Positions 1 through 13,040 of a stretch of 64,000 nucleotides of DNA are shown in pieces. Source of the DNA: Cliona cf. orientalis. Taxonomy: Eukaryota; Porifera; Demospongiae; Clionaida; Clionaidae. Location: positions 2,170,001-2,234,000 of the forward strand of contig OZ005702.1 of the NCBI GenBank assembly GCA_963930775.1. The letters run 5' to 3'. Below the pieces are notes generated by a model that was not told the DNA's origin, ran no database searches, and worked only from the letters and a program-made list of their open reading frames with translations. Each line of letters opens with the position of its first letter. Positions within the stretch are counted from its first letter, which is position 1. A program made the position numbers and the translations under genes.

Positions 1-103
1 GGCGGGACAGGGCGTAGTATTAGCGCACTGGGTATTATACGGTATAAATCTACTATACCCTGGAGAGCACCTCGCCATTTACTTACATGTACCTAATTGC
101 ATA

Positions 104-320
104 TACCGTATTTCTTCTAAAAATTCGGCCCTTCTAATTATTCGGTACCCTTTACCGAATGATTGAATGTAGTCTCTAATGTTTCGGCAAAGGTCGTCAT
201 GCGTATATGCTATAAACGGGAATGGAATGCGGACGCAGACAGAATGTTGAATATTAAAAATTCGGCGAAGCTAAAGCAATATTACTATTTTCATGCCGAA
301 TTTTTAGAAGAAATACGGTA
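104..320. mobile_element. TA-flanked MITE with perfect 26-bp inverted ends
   Basis: The left end at 104-129 and the right end at 295-320 are perfect inverted complements over 26 bp. The outermost bases read TACCGTA on the left and TACGGTA on the right, so the flanking TA is the likely target duplication. The interior has no transposase, only a short chance reading frame. The TA target fits Tc1/mariner-type mobilisation, which is inference. The same terminal signature recurs at least ten times in the window. Confidence 0.8.
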
Positions 321-459
321 TAGCCTCCGAGCACCCAGACCTAATTAATTTTAAGATACTAGGGAACCTAAGCCGAAAATTAGTGTTATAACTATGCAAG
401 AACATAATTAAATCTCTGGTCCTATACTAACATTATTACATGATTGCAGGCTAGCTTAC

Positions 460-1483
460 CAATGCAGAGAGAATCAATGCTGGAATCCCAAAGGCCAGAG
501 ATAGCAAATTAAGAATTGCACAGACGATGGTTGTCACCATGGCAAGAGTAAGGAAGTCATGTGGTGCTTTGTGTGGAGGCTTTGGAGCAATCGCAACCAT
601 GGGAAACCTGTATCCAGGATCACCAACTGGCGGGGCCTGTTAATAATCAAACATAAGGAATAACATTCATATTAGTTTGGTGGGTCAGCAAGCCCCTTTG
701 CAAGAGAGGAAGGGTCTGCAGCTGGTGTCATGCCTACATGCGAGTTGTACCTGGAGTGCAGCCCATTCAGATTGCTCCACATCATCACCAATATTATGGG
801 ACCACTAAAACATGCAAGCTGACCAACCAGGTACCAGAACTTCTTATTGTTGGGGCTGTCCCTACCATTCGCTCTGACTAACCAGGTGCTAGATCTTCAC
901 GAGTATGGTTTTGCATCACATTCTATATAAGCACTCATGTACAGATATGACACCAGACCCCTCCTCCTTCTTGTAAACTACATTCGTGTCATGATTATTC
1001 GTTTACTCTATAATAGTCTAGTCTTAGTATCTCTCTTACCATGCAGATGGCTTGCTGACATAAATATGCATGATCACGGGCCACTTAACTTAAACCTAGT
1101 GTAGCTAGCCAATCAGTGATGGTAAATAGCTGAATGCTGAATCAGCTTCAATACACACGTGGGGGGTGTTGGGGTGGAGGACAGGTACAGTATTAGCTGA
1201 GAGTCTATATCTAGTGCGAGTTTAATCGTCAATGTCATTTCATAATAATCGCGCTCACCGCTATATACTGTACTGATCCCTGTTGGTAGACCTGTCCTTG
1301 AGGCCATGCCTGGAAGGGTGCTCCTTGTTGTAGCTGTTGTACAGGTACTTGTTGTTGCTGGGCTGTCGGCGGCTGTTGTTTCTGTTGATCTGCTGGGAGG
1401 GAACTGTAGGCCGGGGGAGCCGCAGCCTGTGTGAATACGGCGGGCTGATCAGCGGGTATCTGCTGAGGTTCTGTTCCAGCCAT
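460..1483 (-). CDS. Dispanin/CD225-like membrane protein A-I (exons 1-2; rest off left edge)
   Basis: Exon 1 is 1483-1259 (75 codons, starts MAGTEPQQ, Pro/Gln-rich, ends VQYIA before a GTGAGC donor). Exon 2 is 636-460 (59 codons, AG acceptor, GTAAGC donor) and contains the first membrane segment beginning at APHDFLTL. Both exons are open and in phase 0. The N-terminal part has a PPAY motif, a potential Nedd4-type WW ligand. The loop, second membrane segment and tail should lie left of the window. The protein belongs with the CD225/dispanin family by the membrane-segment pattern (FGIPA near the end of segment 1) and by two complete paralogues nearby. Function is inferred only from the family: two-segment membrane proteins, some of which block viral fusion in vertebrates. 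Confidence 0.72.
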
Positions 1484-1821
1484 CTCTCTCAACAAAGCAT
1501 TTAGTCTCGTACCCAGACCCCACCCCCAAAATGCAATGGTACCGGTATGCTCCACCCCACGGTTGTTTACATCCGCTATTACTAATTGAATTCCGGTGGA
1601 CGATCGACCACTTAATTAATGGTGCACTAGCATTGTGGTCCACTTACAAACCTTAGTAGTGTGCGACAATACAGCTGTGTTTACACATACAATAGTCAAA
1701 ACCACACCACTCAGATAATACACTGTGGTATTATTCAGCCTCAGATGTTCTGAAAGTCTTGAGATTGTGGGGTTTTTTTGCCTTTAGTTGAATTCTGAAT
1801 CACCAGCTTACAATGCTATTA

Positions 1822-1895
1822 TTAGCCTTGCAATTGTCCACAGGCCAATCCTATGTTTTTCATTGAAAACATGGGAGTGGCCTGGAGACAAGGCT
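1822..1895. mobile_element. 74-bp Mutator-like miniature element
   Basis: The element starts TTAGCCTTG and ends CAAGGCT, so its ends are inverted. It is flanked by ATGCTATTA at 1813-1821 and ACGCTATTA at 1896-1904, a 9-bp duplication with one mismatch. It is related to the GGGACGAGGCTA-ended elements at 14.3, 23.7, 23.8, 36.0, 43.4 and 61.0 kb. Confidence 0.6.
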
Positions 1896-2069
1896 ACGCT
1901 ATTACATTGTTGACCAGGCTAAAGATAAGATTGGATTTTATAGAGATTGAGATGGAATGATATATAACGAGATAAAAATTAACACTGTTTTTATAAGTGT
2001 AGATAAAAATAATTATTAATGACGCACTGACATTCACATTGACGTATCCACTTGTGTACAGATGTGGCA

Positions 2070-2935
2070 CTAGCAACCTGTATAGGAAATGAAATACTAC
2101 CATAGCATAATTATTATTATATTATATTATTATAGGATGGAATTTGAATATTGAATAATAATTAATTTTAGCTATTGGCCTAAAACAACTTTGTCAAAGC
2201 TGGAGCATAATTATTAATTTTATTTTGTGCCGAATCTTCACTGCACATGTACGTACTCCTAAAGCCGTCAAAACCATAGTAGTATTTCCCAGAACATCCA
2301 ACTGCGAAGCCAGTGATCAGCATAGCCAAGCCTAGAGTGAAGAAGATGTTTAAGACGGTCATCGTTAGGGAGTATCTTCCATACTTCTTGGCCTGTGGAT
2401 AGTCCTTGTTGTTTCTTGCATTTAAACTCTGAAATGATCAATGATATCACGTTACTACCGTAGTGTTCCGGGGCAAGCGTCCACTCCCCAGTGAGCACAC
2501 ATGCATGTTATATACGACGCAAATGTGAACTGCCAAAAGTTAGAAAAATTCGACAGAGAAGAAAAAGTCAACATGTACAGCAAGATCCAGCCCCTCCCAC
2601 ACTAACCCTTCACAATCCAGCCCCAGACCTCCCATCCATACAGTCCACGTATAGACAAACCCTAGAGACTAACCCTGCTAACCATTCACAACCAATCACT
2701 GCATGACCTCCCAGCCCCTCCCATCTGTATTATCCAGTGATTGTGGCACCATATGTACCGGCATATCGCGATCAGATTGGAATCGCATTTGCGTCGTTGT
2801 AATGCATAGCATTTCATTGCCAGGGATCATTATATAGGTGGGCTTACCATTGCAGAGAGAACTAGTGCTGGAATCCCATGGCAAAGGCGAGAGATAGCAG
2901 ATTGAAAATTGCACACATGATGGTCGTCTTTGTGC
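2070..2935 (-). pseudogene. Dispanin A-II remnant: damaged exon 2 plus exons 3-4
   Basis: About 2935-2850 matches the 3' half of a class-A exon 2 but carries a 4-base insertion in the stretch that normally reads AFGIPA, which shifts the frame to a stop. The 5' half of the exon is gone and no exon 1 lies between it and A-III. Exon 3 (2428-2257) is still open: it encodes the loop (SLNARNNKDYPQAKKYG) and the second membrane segment, with a GTACGT donor. A tiny exon 4 at 2077-2070 gives Ser-Cys-stop, as in A-III. I therefore read it as a pseudogene. Exons 3-4 could instead serve as alternative last exons for A-III, which lies just upstream on the same strand. Confidence 0.65.
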
Positions 2936-3266
2936 ATAGAGGAAGGGGGGATAATTAATTAATGCAATAATTAATATTATGGAACAGCTACAAATTATAT
3001 ACTAGCCTCAATCGTCACAACACTAGTAACTATTATAATTATAGCCCGAGGTATGATTGTGTGTGCACCATCCAGGAAATCAGATATTATATTATCTGTA
3101 CTATAATAATAACTGAGTCACAATTGGATAAAAATTAACAGTAACCGAGTACAAGAGTATATTATATTTTTTGTATAGTGCTGTATAATTAAATTTTAAT
3201 GTTATTCAATGTATGATGACACACTGATATTCATACTGACTCGTCCACTTGTGTACAGACGTGGCA

Positions 3267-6200
3267 CTAGCAACCTACATAGGAAATGAAATACTGGTAG
3301 TTACGATCCCCATACAGTAACTGTACCATATAGGACGGGATTTAATTGTGTTACAACTGCAGGTTAACCATTGCATGGAATTCACATAACCAGAACTACA
3401 TTATTAAAACCGTCCTATAGTATATGCATCTCCAATAATATTAATGGACACCCTTAATTGAATTATGGAGAACAGTCTTCAGTTTCCGGCAATCGTCATC
3501 GCATGTATATACCGTATAGTGGGAAATTTTCAAATTTTAAAACACTTGTGCGAAATATTAGCAAAGCTTAAGCATAATATTATTAGCATTTATTTTGTGC
3601 CGAATTTGTAGAACAAAATTAATATTGATGTACGGGTTTCGACAATTTCATTAGACTTCACTGCATACACATGATTGTACGTACTATTGTAGTAGTAGTA
3701 GCTTGACCCAGTACATCCCACCACTAGGCCAGTGATCAGCAGAGCCATGCATAGAGTGAAGAAGATGTTCAAAACGGTCATCGTTAGGGAGTACTTTCCA
3801 TAGTTCTTGGCCTGGGGATAGTCCTTGTTGCTTTTTGCATTCAAACTCTGAAAGAAACAATGACATTGTGTTACCGTAGTGTCTTGGGTAATGCATGGGG
3901 ATTAATACAGGGGAATCCCCCCTCCGTATGCTATTATGATACATAGTCGATGTAATTTTCCTGGAAGAACATGCCCCCAGACCCCTTAATTAGGGTATGC
4001 TATTGCAAGCTACAATCCCTCCGCCCTCCATGCACAAAGAATGTGCATATTATTATGGAAATATTGGGAGTGTCCCACCTTAAAAGTTTCTGCATTTAAA
4101 TATCTCTGGTAAAAATTTAATTATAGATGAAGAAATATAGGTCAGCGCCAGGTAGCTAGCTGAAAGAATGCGGAGGAGGAGCTGCAATTGTCTTATCTCT
4201 TGTGGCCTTTCTGCTGATTTGTTTTGGACAGTGAAATCTTCCTACATATATCGTACTTACAACATATGGAAATTTTGAAAAAACACACTTTTTGGTAAAG
4301 GTCATCAATCACGCGTTACGAGAGTCCATAAAGTATAGAGAATGCCAAGAACTCACGCCATATTTATCACATTAGCACAATTGCTGTCACGATCACTATA
4401 GTAGCTCCGCAACTTATACGCATTAAATTTTATGGAGAAAACCAAGGATCTGCTCAAGCCATGAAAGGATGACGATTTCAGTTGTCAAGAAAACAGTTTA
4501 ATGAGTAAAGCTATTATGGTTCTTCGTTCAAGGAGGTAGCTACACAAATACCTCACATCAGCACAAAATAATTGCTACGACAGAATAATTGCAGCCAACT
4601 TCAGCATACAAAAGTACACAAGCTTTATACAATGTACATGTATGTAGTTGAATGCTCTACAAAGAAGCATCGCAGAGTCTCAATACTACTAGTGATTTAA
4701 TATATGGATCTCTATAATTCAAATTTTTTGTTTAATTCAAATATTTTTTGTGGATTTTGAGATTCAATTTATGTGGACTACACTGTATACGGTATAAGCA
4801 CAAAATAAGCATAGTGTTATTAAGGTACTGTATAGCGGAAAACTTTCGAGGGAGAAAACTTTCACTGATCAGTAGGAAGGGAGCATTTCAAGGAGAAAAC
4901 CTTTTAAACTGATCGCATAACGGGTGTGGCATGCCTAAAATTTCATGGAGAAATCTTTTGCAGGTGGCTATAAATTTATGAAGGTTTTCTCTCTCGAAAG
5001 TTTCCTGCTATATGGACTAATCACTCTGGAGAGCACGCAAAATTAAAAGCTTGGGAGATCGAGAGGGGGCCTGGGGACGAGGCTAAGGGTCGGCCACCTA
5101 CAACCTACATGTAATTGAAGGTACCATAGATTGGGATATTTTCGCCGGTAAAATATTTCACTTGTTAAATTTTCGCATAGTCTAATTTTCGTCGCATATA
5201 CCAACGTACATAATACATCATTTTATTAACTAACGCACACAAAAATAATTATTTCACGTATTTAATTTTCATTGGGAAAGATCGTCGACAAAAAATTTTT
5301 AATAATGAAAATTTCCTGATCTATGGTATATAATATACTAGGGAACATAAATGGAAGCCATGGACAAAACTGGATAATGTGCAAGGACATATTAAATAAA
5401 TTTTTACATGATTGCAGGCTTACCATTGCAGAGAGAATTATTGCTGGAATCCCAAAGGCCAGAGATATCAAATTGAGAATTGCACAGATGATGGTTGTCA
5501 CCATAGCAAGAATAAGGAAGTCATGTGGTGCTTTGTATGGAGGTTGTGGAGCAACTGCAACCATCGGAAACTGATATCCAGGACCGCCAACTGGTGGGGC
5601 CTATTTAATACGGTGCATAGACAATGTTAATAGGCTAATATATTATAATATCATAAAAATACAGCTCTTTAATAATCAAGGAACAACATTATGTCATAAT
5701 TAGCCTATCTCTAAGATAATACCGTAGAAACTGGTTGTTAAGCGCTGCTCGCTGTTAAGCGCATAGTTTTGTGCGAGCTTTACCGCTCTTTGTTAGGCGT
5801 ATATGCCCAGCAAGCCACCTGAACGCCAAGCGATCGGTTACATGAGCTCAGAAAGAAGGCTAGAAGGTAGGCTGGAGAAGAAAACGTCGAGAATTACGTT
5901 CTCTGGTCATTTCTTTGCCATCGTCTATACCCTCGACACGGTCTTTACGCACGTCCCACCTACCGTGTTTTAGCACGTTTAATTAAGCGCATACTTTTTA
6001 TTAAGCGCGTATTTTCTTGCCGCCGCGTGTTATAAGCACATGCGCTTAACAACCAGTTTATACGGTATTACAAGAAACAGAAAATCTGCATGTGGGCACG
6101 AGGCTAGATATCACGACTCATTGCATGATCAATATTGGCCACTTAATTAAATACTCAAACATTCCCATATCAATGGCAGTGATCAGCCAATCAATAACAG

Positions 6201-6937
6201 TAAAGGCAGTTTCAACACAAGGCCAAACTGTACGTTTCTACCGTTAGAAACATGCAGTGTGATCTACAAATTTAATTATGCCATTATTATTATCACACCA
6301 CATTTAACCTTAATGGGCTATTCCAGATAATGGGCGTATACCCCTGTGGAGGAAGAGATTTGCATTTTCTACCCTAAATACTACTTAAATTTGTAAAATC
6401 ATCATCAATACTAATCAATGTTTTGATTTTATCCCATAAAACTAATCAAAATGCCCATCTTACCCTATAAAACTGATAATAATTCCTCCACACCCTGGAT
6501 GAGCTATCCCATCAATACTCGTTATTCGCTGCCATATCCCCTCAGTACTTCATTACTATCCACAATGGTGCCTACAATACTTCATTAAATCACCTCAAAA
6601 TCGACCCTTCGGTACTAATCAACCTTCCTCCACAGGGGTGTACTGTATTAACTGGAATAGCCCAATATGTATCAGTCGCGCTCACCGCAATGTACTGTAC
6701 TGGTCCCTGCTGAGGGAATCCGCCCTGAGCCGGCTGTTGGTAGACCTGGCCTTGAGGCCATGCCTGGAAGGGTGCTCCTTGTTGTAGCTGTTGTACAGGT
6801 ACTTGTTGTTGCTGGGCTGTCGGCGGCTGTTGTTTCTGTTGATCTGCCGGGAGGGAACTGTAGGCCGGGGGAGCCGCAGCCTGTGTGAATACGGCGGGCT
6901 GACCAGCGGGTATCTGCTGAGGTTGTGTTCCAGCCAT
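3267..6937 (-). CDS. Dispanin/CD225-like protein A-III (199 aa, 4 exons)
   Basis: Exons are 6937-6686, 5600-5424, 3847-3685 and 3274-3267. The total of 600 bases gives 200 in-phase codons including stop. Residues 1-84 are Pro/Gln-rich with PPAY at 23-26. Membrane segment 1 is about 111-143, the conserved basic loop (SLNAKSNKDYPQAKNYGKYS) is 144-163, and segment 2 is about 164-188. A Tyr-rich tail ends in Cys. The intron between exons 2 and 3 lies in the loop, where I recall vertebrate IFITM genes also having an intron. Homology to the CD225 family is by pattern; antiviral or trafficking function is inference. The start is the only Met before the repeat-rich exon and is conserved in A-I. It is divergent from B1, 379 bp away. 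Confidence 0.8.
4826..5015. mobile_element. MITE of the TATAGCGGGAAA-ended family
   Basis: The left end reads TATAGCGGAAAACTTTCGAG and the right end is its imperfect inverse, ending TTTCCTGCTATA. Near-identical ends occur at 25.20-25.41 and 29.05-29.26 kb, with a relic near 42.88-43.05 kb. No protein is encoded. This copy sits in intron 2 of A-III. Confidence 0.65.
5122..5328. mobile_element. TA-flanked MITE (GATCGGGATATTTTCGCC-type)
   Basis: The ends TACCATAGATTGGGATATTT and AAATTTCCTGATCTATGGTA are inverted. The interior is built of TTTTCG-rich words. A relative is nested in a hairpin element at 24.48 kb, where the TA duplication is explicit. The copy lies in an intron of A-III, just beyond exon 2. 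Confidence 0.65.
5720..6067. mobile_element. TA-flanked MITE with TTAAGCGC repeats
   Basis: The left end (TACCGTAGAAACTGGTTGTT) and the right end (AACAACCAGTTTATACGGTA) are inverted. The word TTAAGCGC and its inverse recur several times inside. No transposase is present. It lies in intron 1 of A-III. Confidence 0.7.
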
Positions 6938-7316
6938 CTCTCTCGAGTCTCGATCCTACACTGTATTAAACAGAAGAGTTTACGTAGTCAGATCAGGCCG
7001 GCTGCACTGATGGGCCGATCTTGAGCGACAAATTACAATTGCGCAATGTGATGGTGCTTAAGTTAAGCTTACGCGTTAGCAAAAATAGGCTTGTGATATT
7101 CATTCATATCATGCACGTACACGTACGTACACGGCACACATAAATCGTACACATCCGCTTCTAGTTCTAGTTAAGTTCTAGGGCAATTCCCCATGCTATG
7201 CTAGTGCTTAGCGCTACATGTATACTCTGTACTCTTGGGGATTGCGCAATTGATACGCGCACTTTACTTGACGATAGCTATAATCAGCAGAGGGAGCTGG
7301 ACAAACTATTCGCGAT
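6938..7316. promoter_or_regulatory. Shared promoter region between A-III and B1
   Basis: These 379 bp separate the divergent start codons of A-III (minus) and B1 (plus). The same head-to-head layout recurs for D1/C1, D2/C3 and A'4/B2, which argues that the interval is a bidirectional promoter. I could not pick out a convincing TATA box or a named factor site. Confidence 0.45.
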
Positions 7317-10300
7317 ATGGCTACAACAGTACAGCCTCAGGCGGGACAGCCAGTGTACCTACCACCAGGGACAGCGCCACCGACGGCGGTAGCCATGCAG
7401 CCAAACCCTGCAGTACCAGGAACGGTCATGTACTACCCTCCAGGCACAGCTGGTGTACCCCAAGGAGCCGTATTGATGGTAAGTGTAGACTGAACCACAC
7501 AACGCACATACAGGCTAGGCACAGTATAGCATAGGAACACACAGGCACACACACACTAGCATTAATTATATTGTCCCCAGGCTCTCCTGTGAGCCAGGTC
7601 TGTGAGAGAGAGGCTAGTGACTGTCTGTACATGTATATGTATGTGCATGCACCAATCCTGCCAAACCATTAACCCTGATGACAAGATACCTGGGTGCATA
7701 CTATATATTAGTAGTTTCGAACCCAGACCCCTCCTATTTTCGCAGCGCTGGTGCGGACTGTCATGATAAATTTGGAACCCTCCTTTTTTGCTCTGTAGTA
7801 GTACCTATATTATGTTCTAATATAGGCGCCACCCTAATTTTGAGACCTGCGCAATTTTTTCGGTTCTAGTTGAAGGCGCCTTTCTGGACATCAAATATTT
7901 TTAGGCAGCGCCTATTTAATTGGAACATATTGCCACGTGCTACATCGTAATACCGCTGTACCGTCGATTGAGCTATCGAGCTAGCAGTTTAAGTGTCAAA
8001 CTAAGCTGTATCCTACATTTATATGGGTACTTACCTACTGCTTTTGATGTCTTTTCGGAGTTAGAAACAACTGTTCTGACATTACAGTATCAGCAACTCG
8101 AGCGTGATTCAGCAGTCAGTTGTGAAACTTCAAAAAGAATTGAAATTAGAACCCTATTTTTGTTGTCTTCACCACTGCCTATACTGTATGGTGGGTAATT
8201 TTCGTGGGGTGCTAATTTTCGTTATTTTCGTGGTTGTATGGTACTATGCGAGTCCATGATGATGGGCGTGGCCACAAACATCGTGGCAGCGCGGCCAACA
8301 CTTTCCAGTGTTAGCAAGCAACAGTAGCCACTATCATCCAGCTGATAGCGTCTTCGACACTAATATCTCATGCCTTTTGTCCAAATCTCTGTAGGTATGG
8401 CTTAGTAACAAAGAAGATAGCGAGCGCGTGTATCGATTACATCATCGCTTATGCAGCAGTGCCACGCCCCTAGACTGGTTGCTATCATGAAATTTAAAAC
8501 CACGAAAATTAATTTTGTGGGCCTTTTCGGACTTTCCACGAAAATTAGACCCCACGAAAATTACCCGCCATACGGTATTAGAAAGTATACGGTGTGTGTC
8601 TAGTACCCTGTTAACGTGCTGTTGATAGGTTGTGCTATCACTTGTGTGCATGTGCTAATGTACTATGTAACTATAATATTTCTGGGATTGCCGTTGCTAT
8701 GCTTATTGTGTTACTGTGTTACTATGTGTTTGGTTTTCTATATAAGACAAATATTTATATTTGGCCAGGAAATAACATTTTTTTTTCTTTTCAGCTAAGA
8801 AATGATGTGGGTGGCCTGGGCAGCTTTTTATTTTGGCATGGTCCATCAGTAACCACGCCCATTTATCGATGACCTCGTGCAAAAAAATTGAAAAGTGACT
8901 GGTCTTATAAGTTAATCTATAGTGTCTTGTATATAGCTTAGCCATCAAAGAAGCGATTTTGAGAAGTCAGGTGTCTACCAGAGAGTGGCACAGCTGATGC
9001 TCAAACACAGCCATCCAACGAAATCGAGCGTTAAGCTTGACGTTTAAGCCATTAACTTAATTACCACACCCATGTATATACTTAAAAAAGGGCCCAGCAG
9101 CCAAAAACTGATGCAGGCGGGCCTGAGAAACTAAAGCCCCATTTACACTAGGCCCCAACCAGCTTGGAAGAGTTTAAGCTGGCATAGTGTAAACATGCTA
9201 AACCGCTTTACAAGTCGCCTTCTAAACCGGTTTGTAAACCACATGTGGGAGGTGATTTCAAACCGGTTTATTTTTTCAAACTGGTTTAGGATATGTTGCT
9301 ATACAAACTGTCCATGTGTAAACGCTCTAAGCTGGCTTAACTAACGCACACAAAAAAGCTGGCTTAAGGCCCAACAATTAAAGCTCATTCCCAAAGCAGT
9401 TTAGTCTAAACCAGCTTGTAATTGTATGTGTAAATGGTGCTTAAAATATATTTTTTTTCCTGGCCTTAGAATCATTCATATAATATCGTGCTGTCATCCT
9501 ATATTCTATCAACTTTTTCTGCAAGTTACCCTTACTGTTATTCAATGAGCAGCTCAGCTCAATGAAAGTCCGGTGACTACAGTGTAATACAAGGCCGTAG
9601 GACATGGCACGGCCGGCACGGCCATGGCCGTGCCGGTTTTTTCGTCCAACCACGCCCAACTTTCATATAATGTATAGCTATGGTATTGCGCAAGCACGAT
9701 ATCGATAAAGCACGTACTTGTGGGCGGAGCCTGATGCCCAACTTAGCTACCGTATACTCTTGGCTACTGGATATCTGGATCCCCATCCCAGAAGAGCCTT
9801 ATCAGCCCTTGAAATTTACAACTTCCCAAGGCATAAATTCAGTCAGAATACTGTTCAATTATAAGTCGTTCTTTTCAAACCTCTTGGTTTAGCAATGGAA
9901 AAGCATAAAATTTAATATTCTGCGGTTTAGCTGGACAGAAGATACACCTGCGTACATGTGCGTACACACAGGTATCCTATGGCCGTACCACTTAAAAATT
10001 GCTTCCTATGGCCCTGTAATATCATTACATCACATGACAGGATCCAGACGCCTCCTATTCTGCTGGTGATGCAATACATCCAGTGCTGCAGAAATAGGAG
10101 GGGTCTGGGTTCGAGACTAAGTGCATAGTATGTGATCATGTGGTCAATTAAATTATCTACAGATCACGTGTGGATAGTACATGTACTATTAAATACCGCT
10201 GCTCATGCATGTAGTCCGGGTCACCATGCAGTTTCCCTGTGAAATGAGTCGGGGGATGAAACATATGCACACAAACACTTTCTAAAGATTTATACTCTTT

Positions 10301-11157
10301 ACGTAGTCTATTATGATCTATGCTCTTGGATTCATGATCATTAATAGTTCTCATTGCATGATAATTTATTTATGTAGCCTATGGTATCTCAGCCTCCAAA
10401 GTATGTGTATACACCAAATGACTTCCTGACCCTATCTGTCATCACTGCCATATTGTGTGGAATCTTCTCCCCCTTAACTCTGTTCATGTCCATCCCGGCA
10501 GTCATCATCTCCTTGAAGGTGAGTTACTTGTTTGGGGGAGGGAGGGGAGGGTGGCTGGGGGAATATATGCTCTGTAAATATATAAAGGGGATGTTTGTAT
10601 GAAACTTTTAATCTAAAGGTAACAATCACTCTTTTCAACACCCTTTTTTTTTTACTGAGAATTGACCGTGCCACCATACAATCATGGCTGAAGCATGCAA
10701 GAGTCAGACCATCATGGATATTGAAGTTGACCATAACTGATAAGATCATTAAGATTGTCTACCCTTTTGATAAGAATCAAGGATAGGCTCAAATAATTAA
10801 TTAAAATTAAATTAAATAATAAATTAATTAAATTAAATAATAAATTTATTTAATTTAATTTTAATTTATTATATTACTATTAATATTATGTTATTATAGG
10901 ACTAAAAAATTTAATGCTAATGCTCCCCCCAACCTTCCCATGCCTGCAATAATATTATTATAGCTGATAATACTTTAATAATAATAATTTTGCAGAGCCA
11001 GCAAAGTGCTAAAACTGGAAATATCAATTCTGCTCGTAACGAAGGAGTGTGTGCTGCTTACCTCAGTGTTGCTGCCATCATTTCAGCTCTCGTGGTTGCC
11101 ATCATAGTCACTGGAATGACTATTGGAATTTCTTACAGCAATCGATACTATTATTAA
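7317..11157 (+). CDS. Dispanin/CD225-like protein B1 (154 aa, 3 exons)
   Basis: Exons are 7317-7478, 10378-10518 and 10996-11157, all phase 0 with GT/AG borders, and the stop is TAA. Residues 1-54 are Pro/Gly/Gln-rich. PPKY lies at about 60-63 just before membrane segment 1 (about 70-97). The loop SQQSAKTGNINSARNEG follows, then segment 2 (about 120-146) and a Tyr-rich end. The intron before SQQ sits at the same loop position as in the A and D classes, so the classes share ancestry despite low identity. B2 at 37.3 kb is the closest paralogue. Intron 1 is stretched to 2.9 kb by at least two MITEs. The biochemical role is unknown; the family suggests a membrane protein with both termini or only the N-terminus cytosolic. 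Confidence 0.78.
8182..8577. mobile_element. TA-flanked MITE with TAATTTTCGTGG repeats
   Basis: The left end TACTGTATGGTGGGTAATTT and right end AAATTACCCGCCATACGGTA are inverted. Subterminal ACGAAAATTA words repeat in both arms. It lies in intron 1 of B1 and encodes no protein. Confidence 0.7.
9131..9442. mobile_element. Harbinger-like MITE flanked by TAA
   Basis: The ends read AGCCCCATTTACAC and GTGTAAATGGTGCT, which are inverted with one mismatch, and both are flanked by TAA. The interior repeats words such as AAACCGGTTT and CAGCTT. The TAA target suggests the PIF/Harbinger superfamily (inference). It lies in intron 1 of B1. Confidence 0.55.
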
Positions 11158-13040
11158 CTGTGTCGATCAATAACAGAAACATTCATAAGTATAGCAGTGC
11201 TGAGCATAATATTTTGTCTGGTTTACTAACAATGTGACATAAATGCATACCATTTTAATTTTACCGATAATTATTATAATTTAATTATTACTGTGCGTGT
11301 ATAATAATTATTATGTTAAAATGCCGTAATTACTTCACCAGGAGAGAAGAGAGAAGGGTCTGACTGCATATCTCACCAAACTAAGCAACTGCATGCATGC
11401 ATAATCATCTACTGCTAATTAATGATAGTGTGCATTCCATGATCCATGTGAAAGGGTTCTTTGAGCACTTGCAACTGCATTATTACCGGGTATCATGGAA
11501 TGCCTTTGAAGAGTCCTCTCTGACTACATACACGATCACATACATACATGAAATACCCTCATTGAGGGAATCAACGTAAAATCTATATAATAGTCATTAT
11601 GTAATGTGCAACTTGTGCACACACTAAAAAATAATAATATTATAGGTATGTTGAGGAAGATTTAATGAAATCTCCAAATCCTTAATGGTTCCCCACAATT
11701 CTGCCTTGCCAATGTGTAAACCAAGGGCGTATCAAGCCGCCATAGGTGGTGAGCACACTATAGCTTGAGCTTGTGACAATAATAATATAATTACAAGGAA
11801 GAGATACATGTCATGCATATGATAAGAATCCCCTAGGCCTAGCCTATACTATAAACTTACTCCCATAACAAGTTCAGACAGTCTGGCTCCACATGCACTG
11901 TGACTACTAGGGGAATTCTCCAGATCCACTGCCAACAATGTAATGAGTTCAGTGTCAACTGAATCACTTATGGCCATGCAATTGCAACGTAAACAAAACA
12001 TGGGTTCCTTAGTTGGTTGTCAAAGACAGTACAGTCACATGCTCTTAATTCATTTGTGCTCCATCCACTTCTATAATTATAGTATGCCCGGGGATGATTG
12101 ACCAAGGCTAGCTATAGCAGCATGCAATCATGCACTGAAAACAATGTTGATATTGGTGGGAAAGGGTCATTGGTGATGACGACCTTTACCACATAGCGAC
12201 TCGCACTATCATGTATACACACCTATATTAAATTCTAGGCTGAAGAAACCATATCAAACTGGCAGATGCATATGACCATTGTATATTATATAGGCACAGG
12301 ATCAATTTTTATTACTATAACAGGTGCTTGTCTAGTTCAGTGCTGCCAAAGATTAGGATTTTATCCTAATATTAGCATCAATTTTGCTTCATTAGCATAA
12401 TTATGCATTTTTTTTATCCTTCTACTCCCATAAGGTGAGTGTTTTCCATGATTATCTCAGGATTTGGGATGTGCTCCTTAGGATTTATTGTCAGATTATG
12501 GCAGCCCTGCTTGTCTGGCCAGCTGGACGGTGCCCACTCCCCCTCTCCTATTCTGTAAAACTCAAACTAACTTAATCTGGAGAGGGGATAAGGGTCTAGC
12601 TGGCCAGACTAGTGTTTGTCATGTGCATAATGGGTGGCTGGGTGGAGCATTGCAGGTTGCATGCCGAGTTTGTGTGTAGGTGTTGTGACAGCTGCAGGTA
12701 GCTTTGTTTCAAATCGGTCATCACGCATATTATAATAATATTGTTATGATAAACGACAGTCGATCTCAGATTCCATTTCTGTGATTGAGGTGCCGGCATT
12801 GATGTGGCTTGTACTATATTGACGAGCTTTTACCATATGCACCATTAGAACTATGCAGCTACTGGGGAGATGTGGTTAATTAAGTTTTAATAATAATAAT
12901 ATTATTATTATGATAAAAATTAATAATAATTAGATCTACAGTTGTGGTGATAATAATAAAACATTAAGTTTTATATTATGTACAATGTATTATATACAAT
13001 GGATGATGATTGAACCGGATCGATGTTGCTGACAAGAAGC
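11158..13040. other. Gene-free interval downstream of B1; start of tandem unit 1
   Basis: I see no coding exon here. From about 11,905 the sequence (starting near CTAGGGGAATTCTCCAG) matches 25,815 onward. The region around 12,770-13,060 matches 26,365-26,600 and, in part, 36,670-36,780. The window is AT-rich with ATT/AAT microsatellites. Confidence 0.6.

Noticed and set aside
6667-7024. Plus-strand frames over the A-III first exon (similar at 24.2, 36.9 kb)
   Set aside because: They are antisense shadows of the Gln-rich exon 1, which has splice sites and paralogues on the minus strand.
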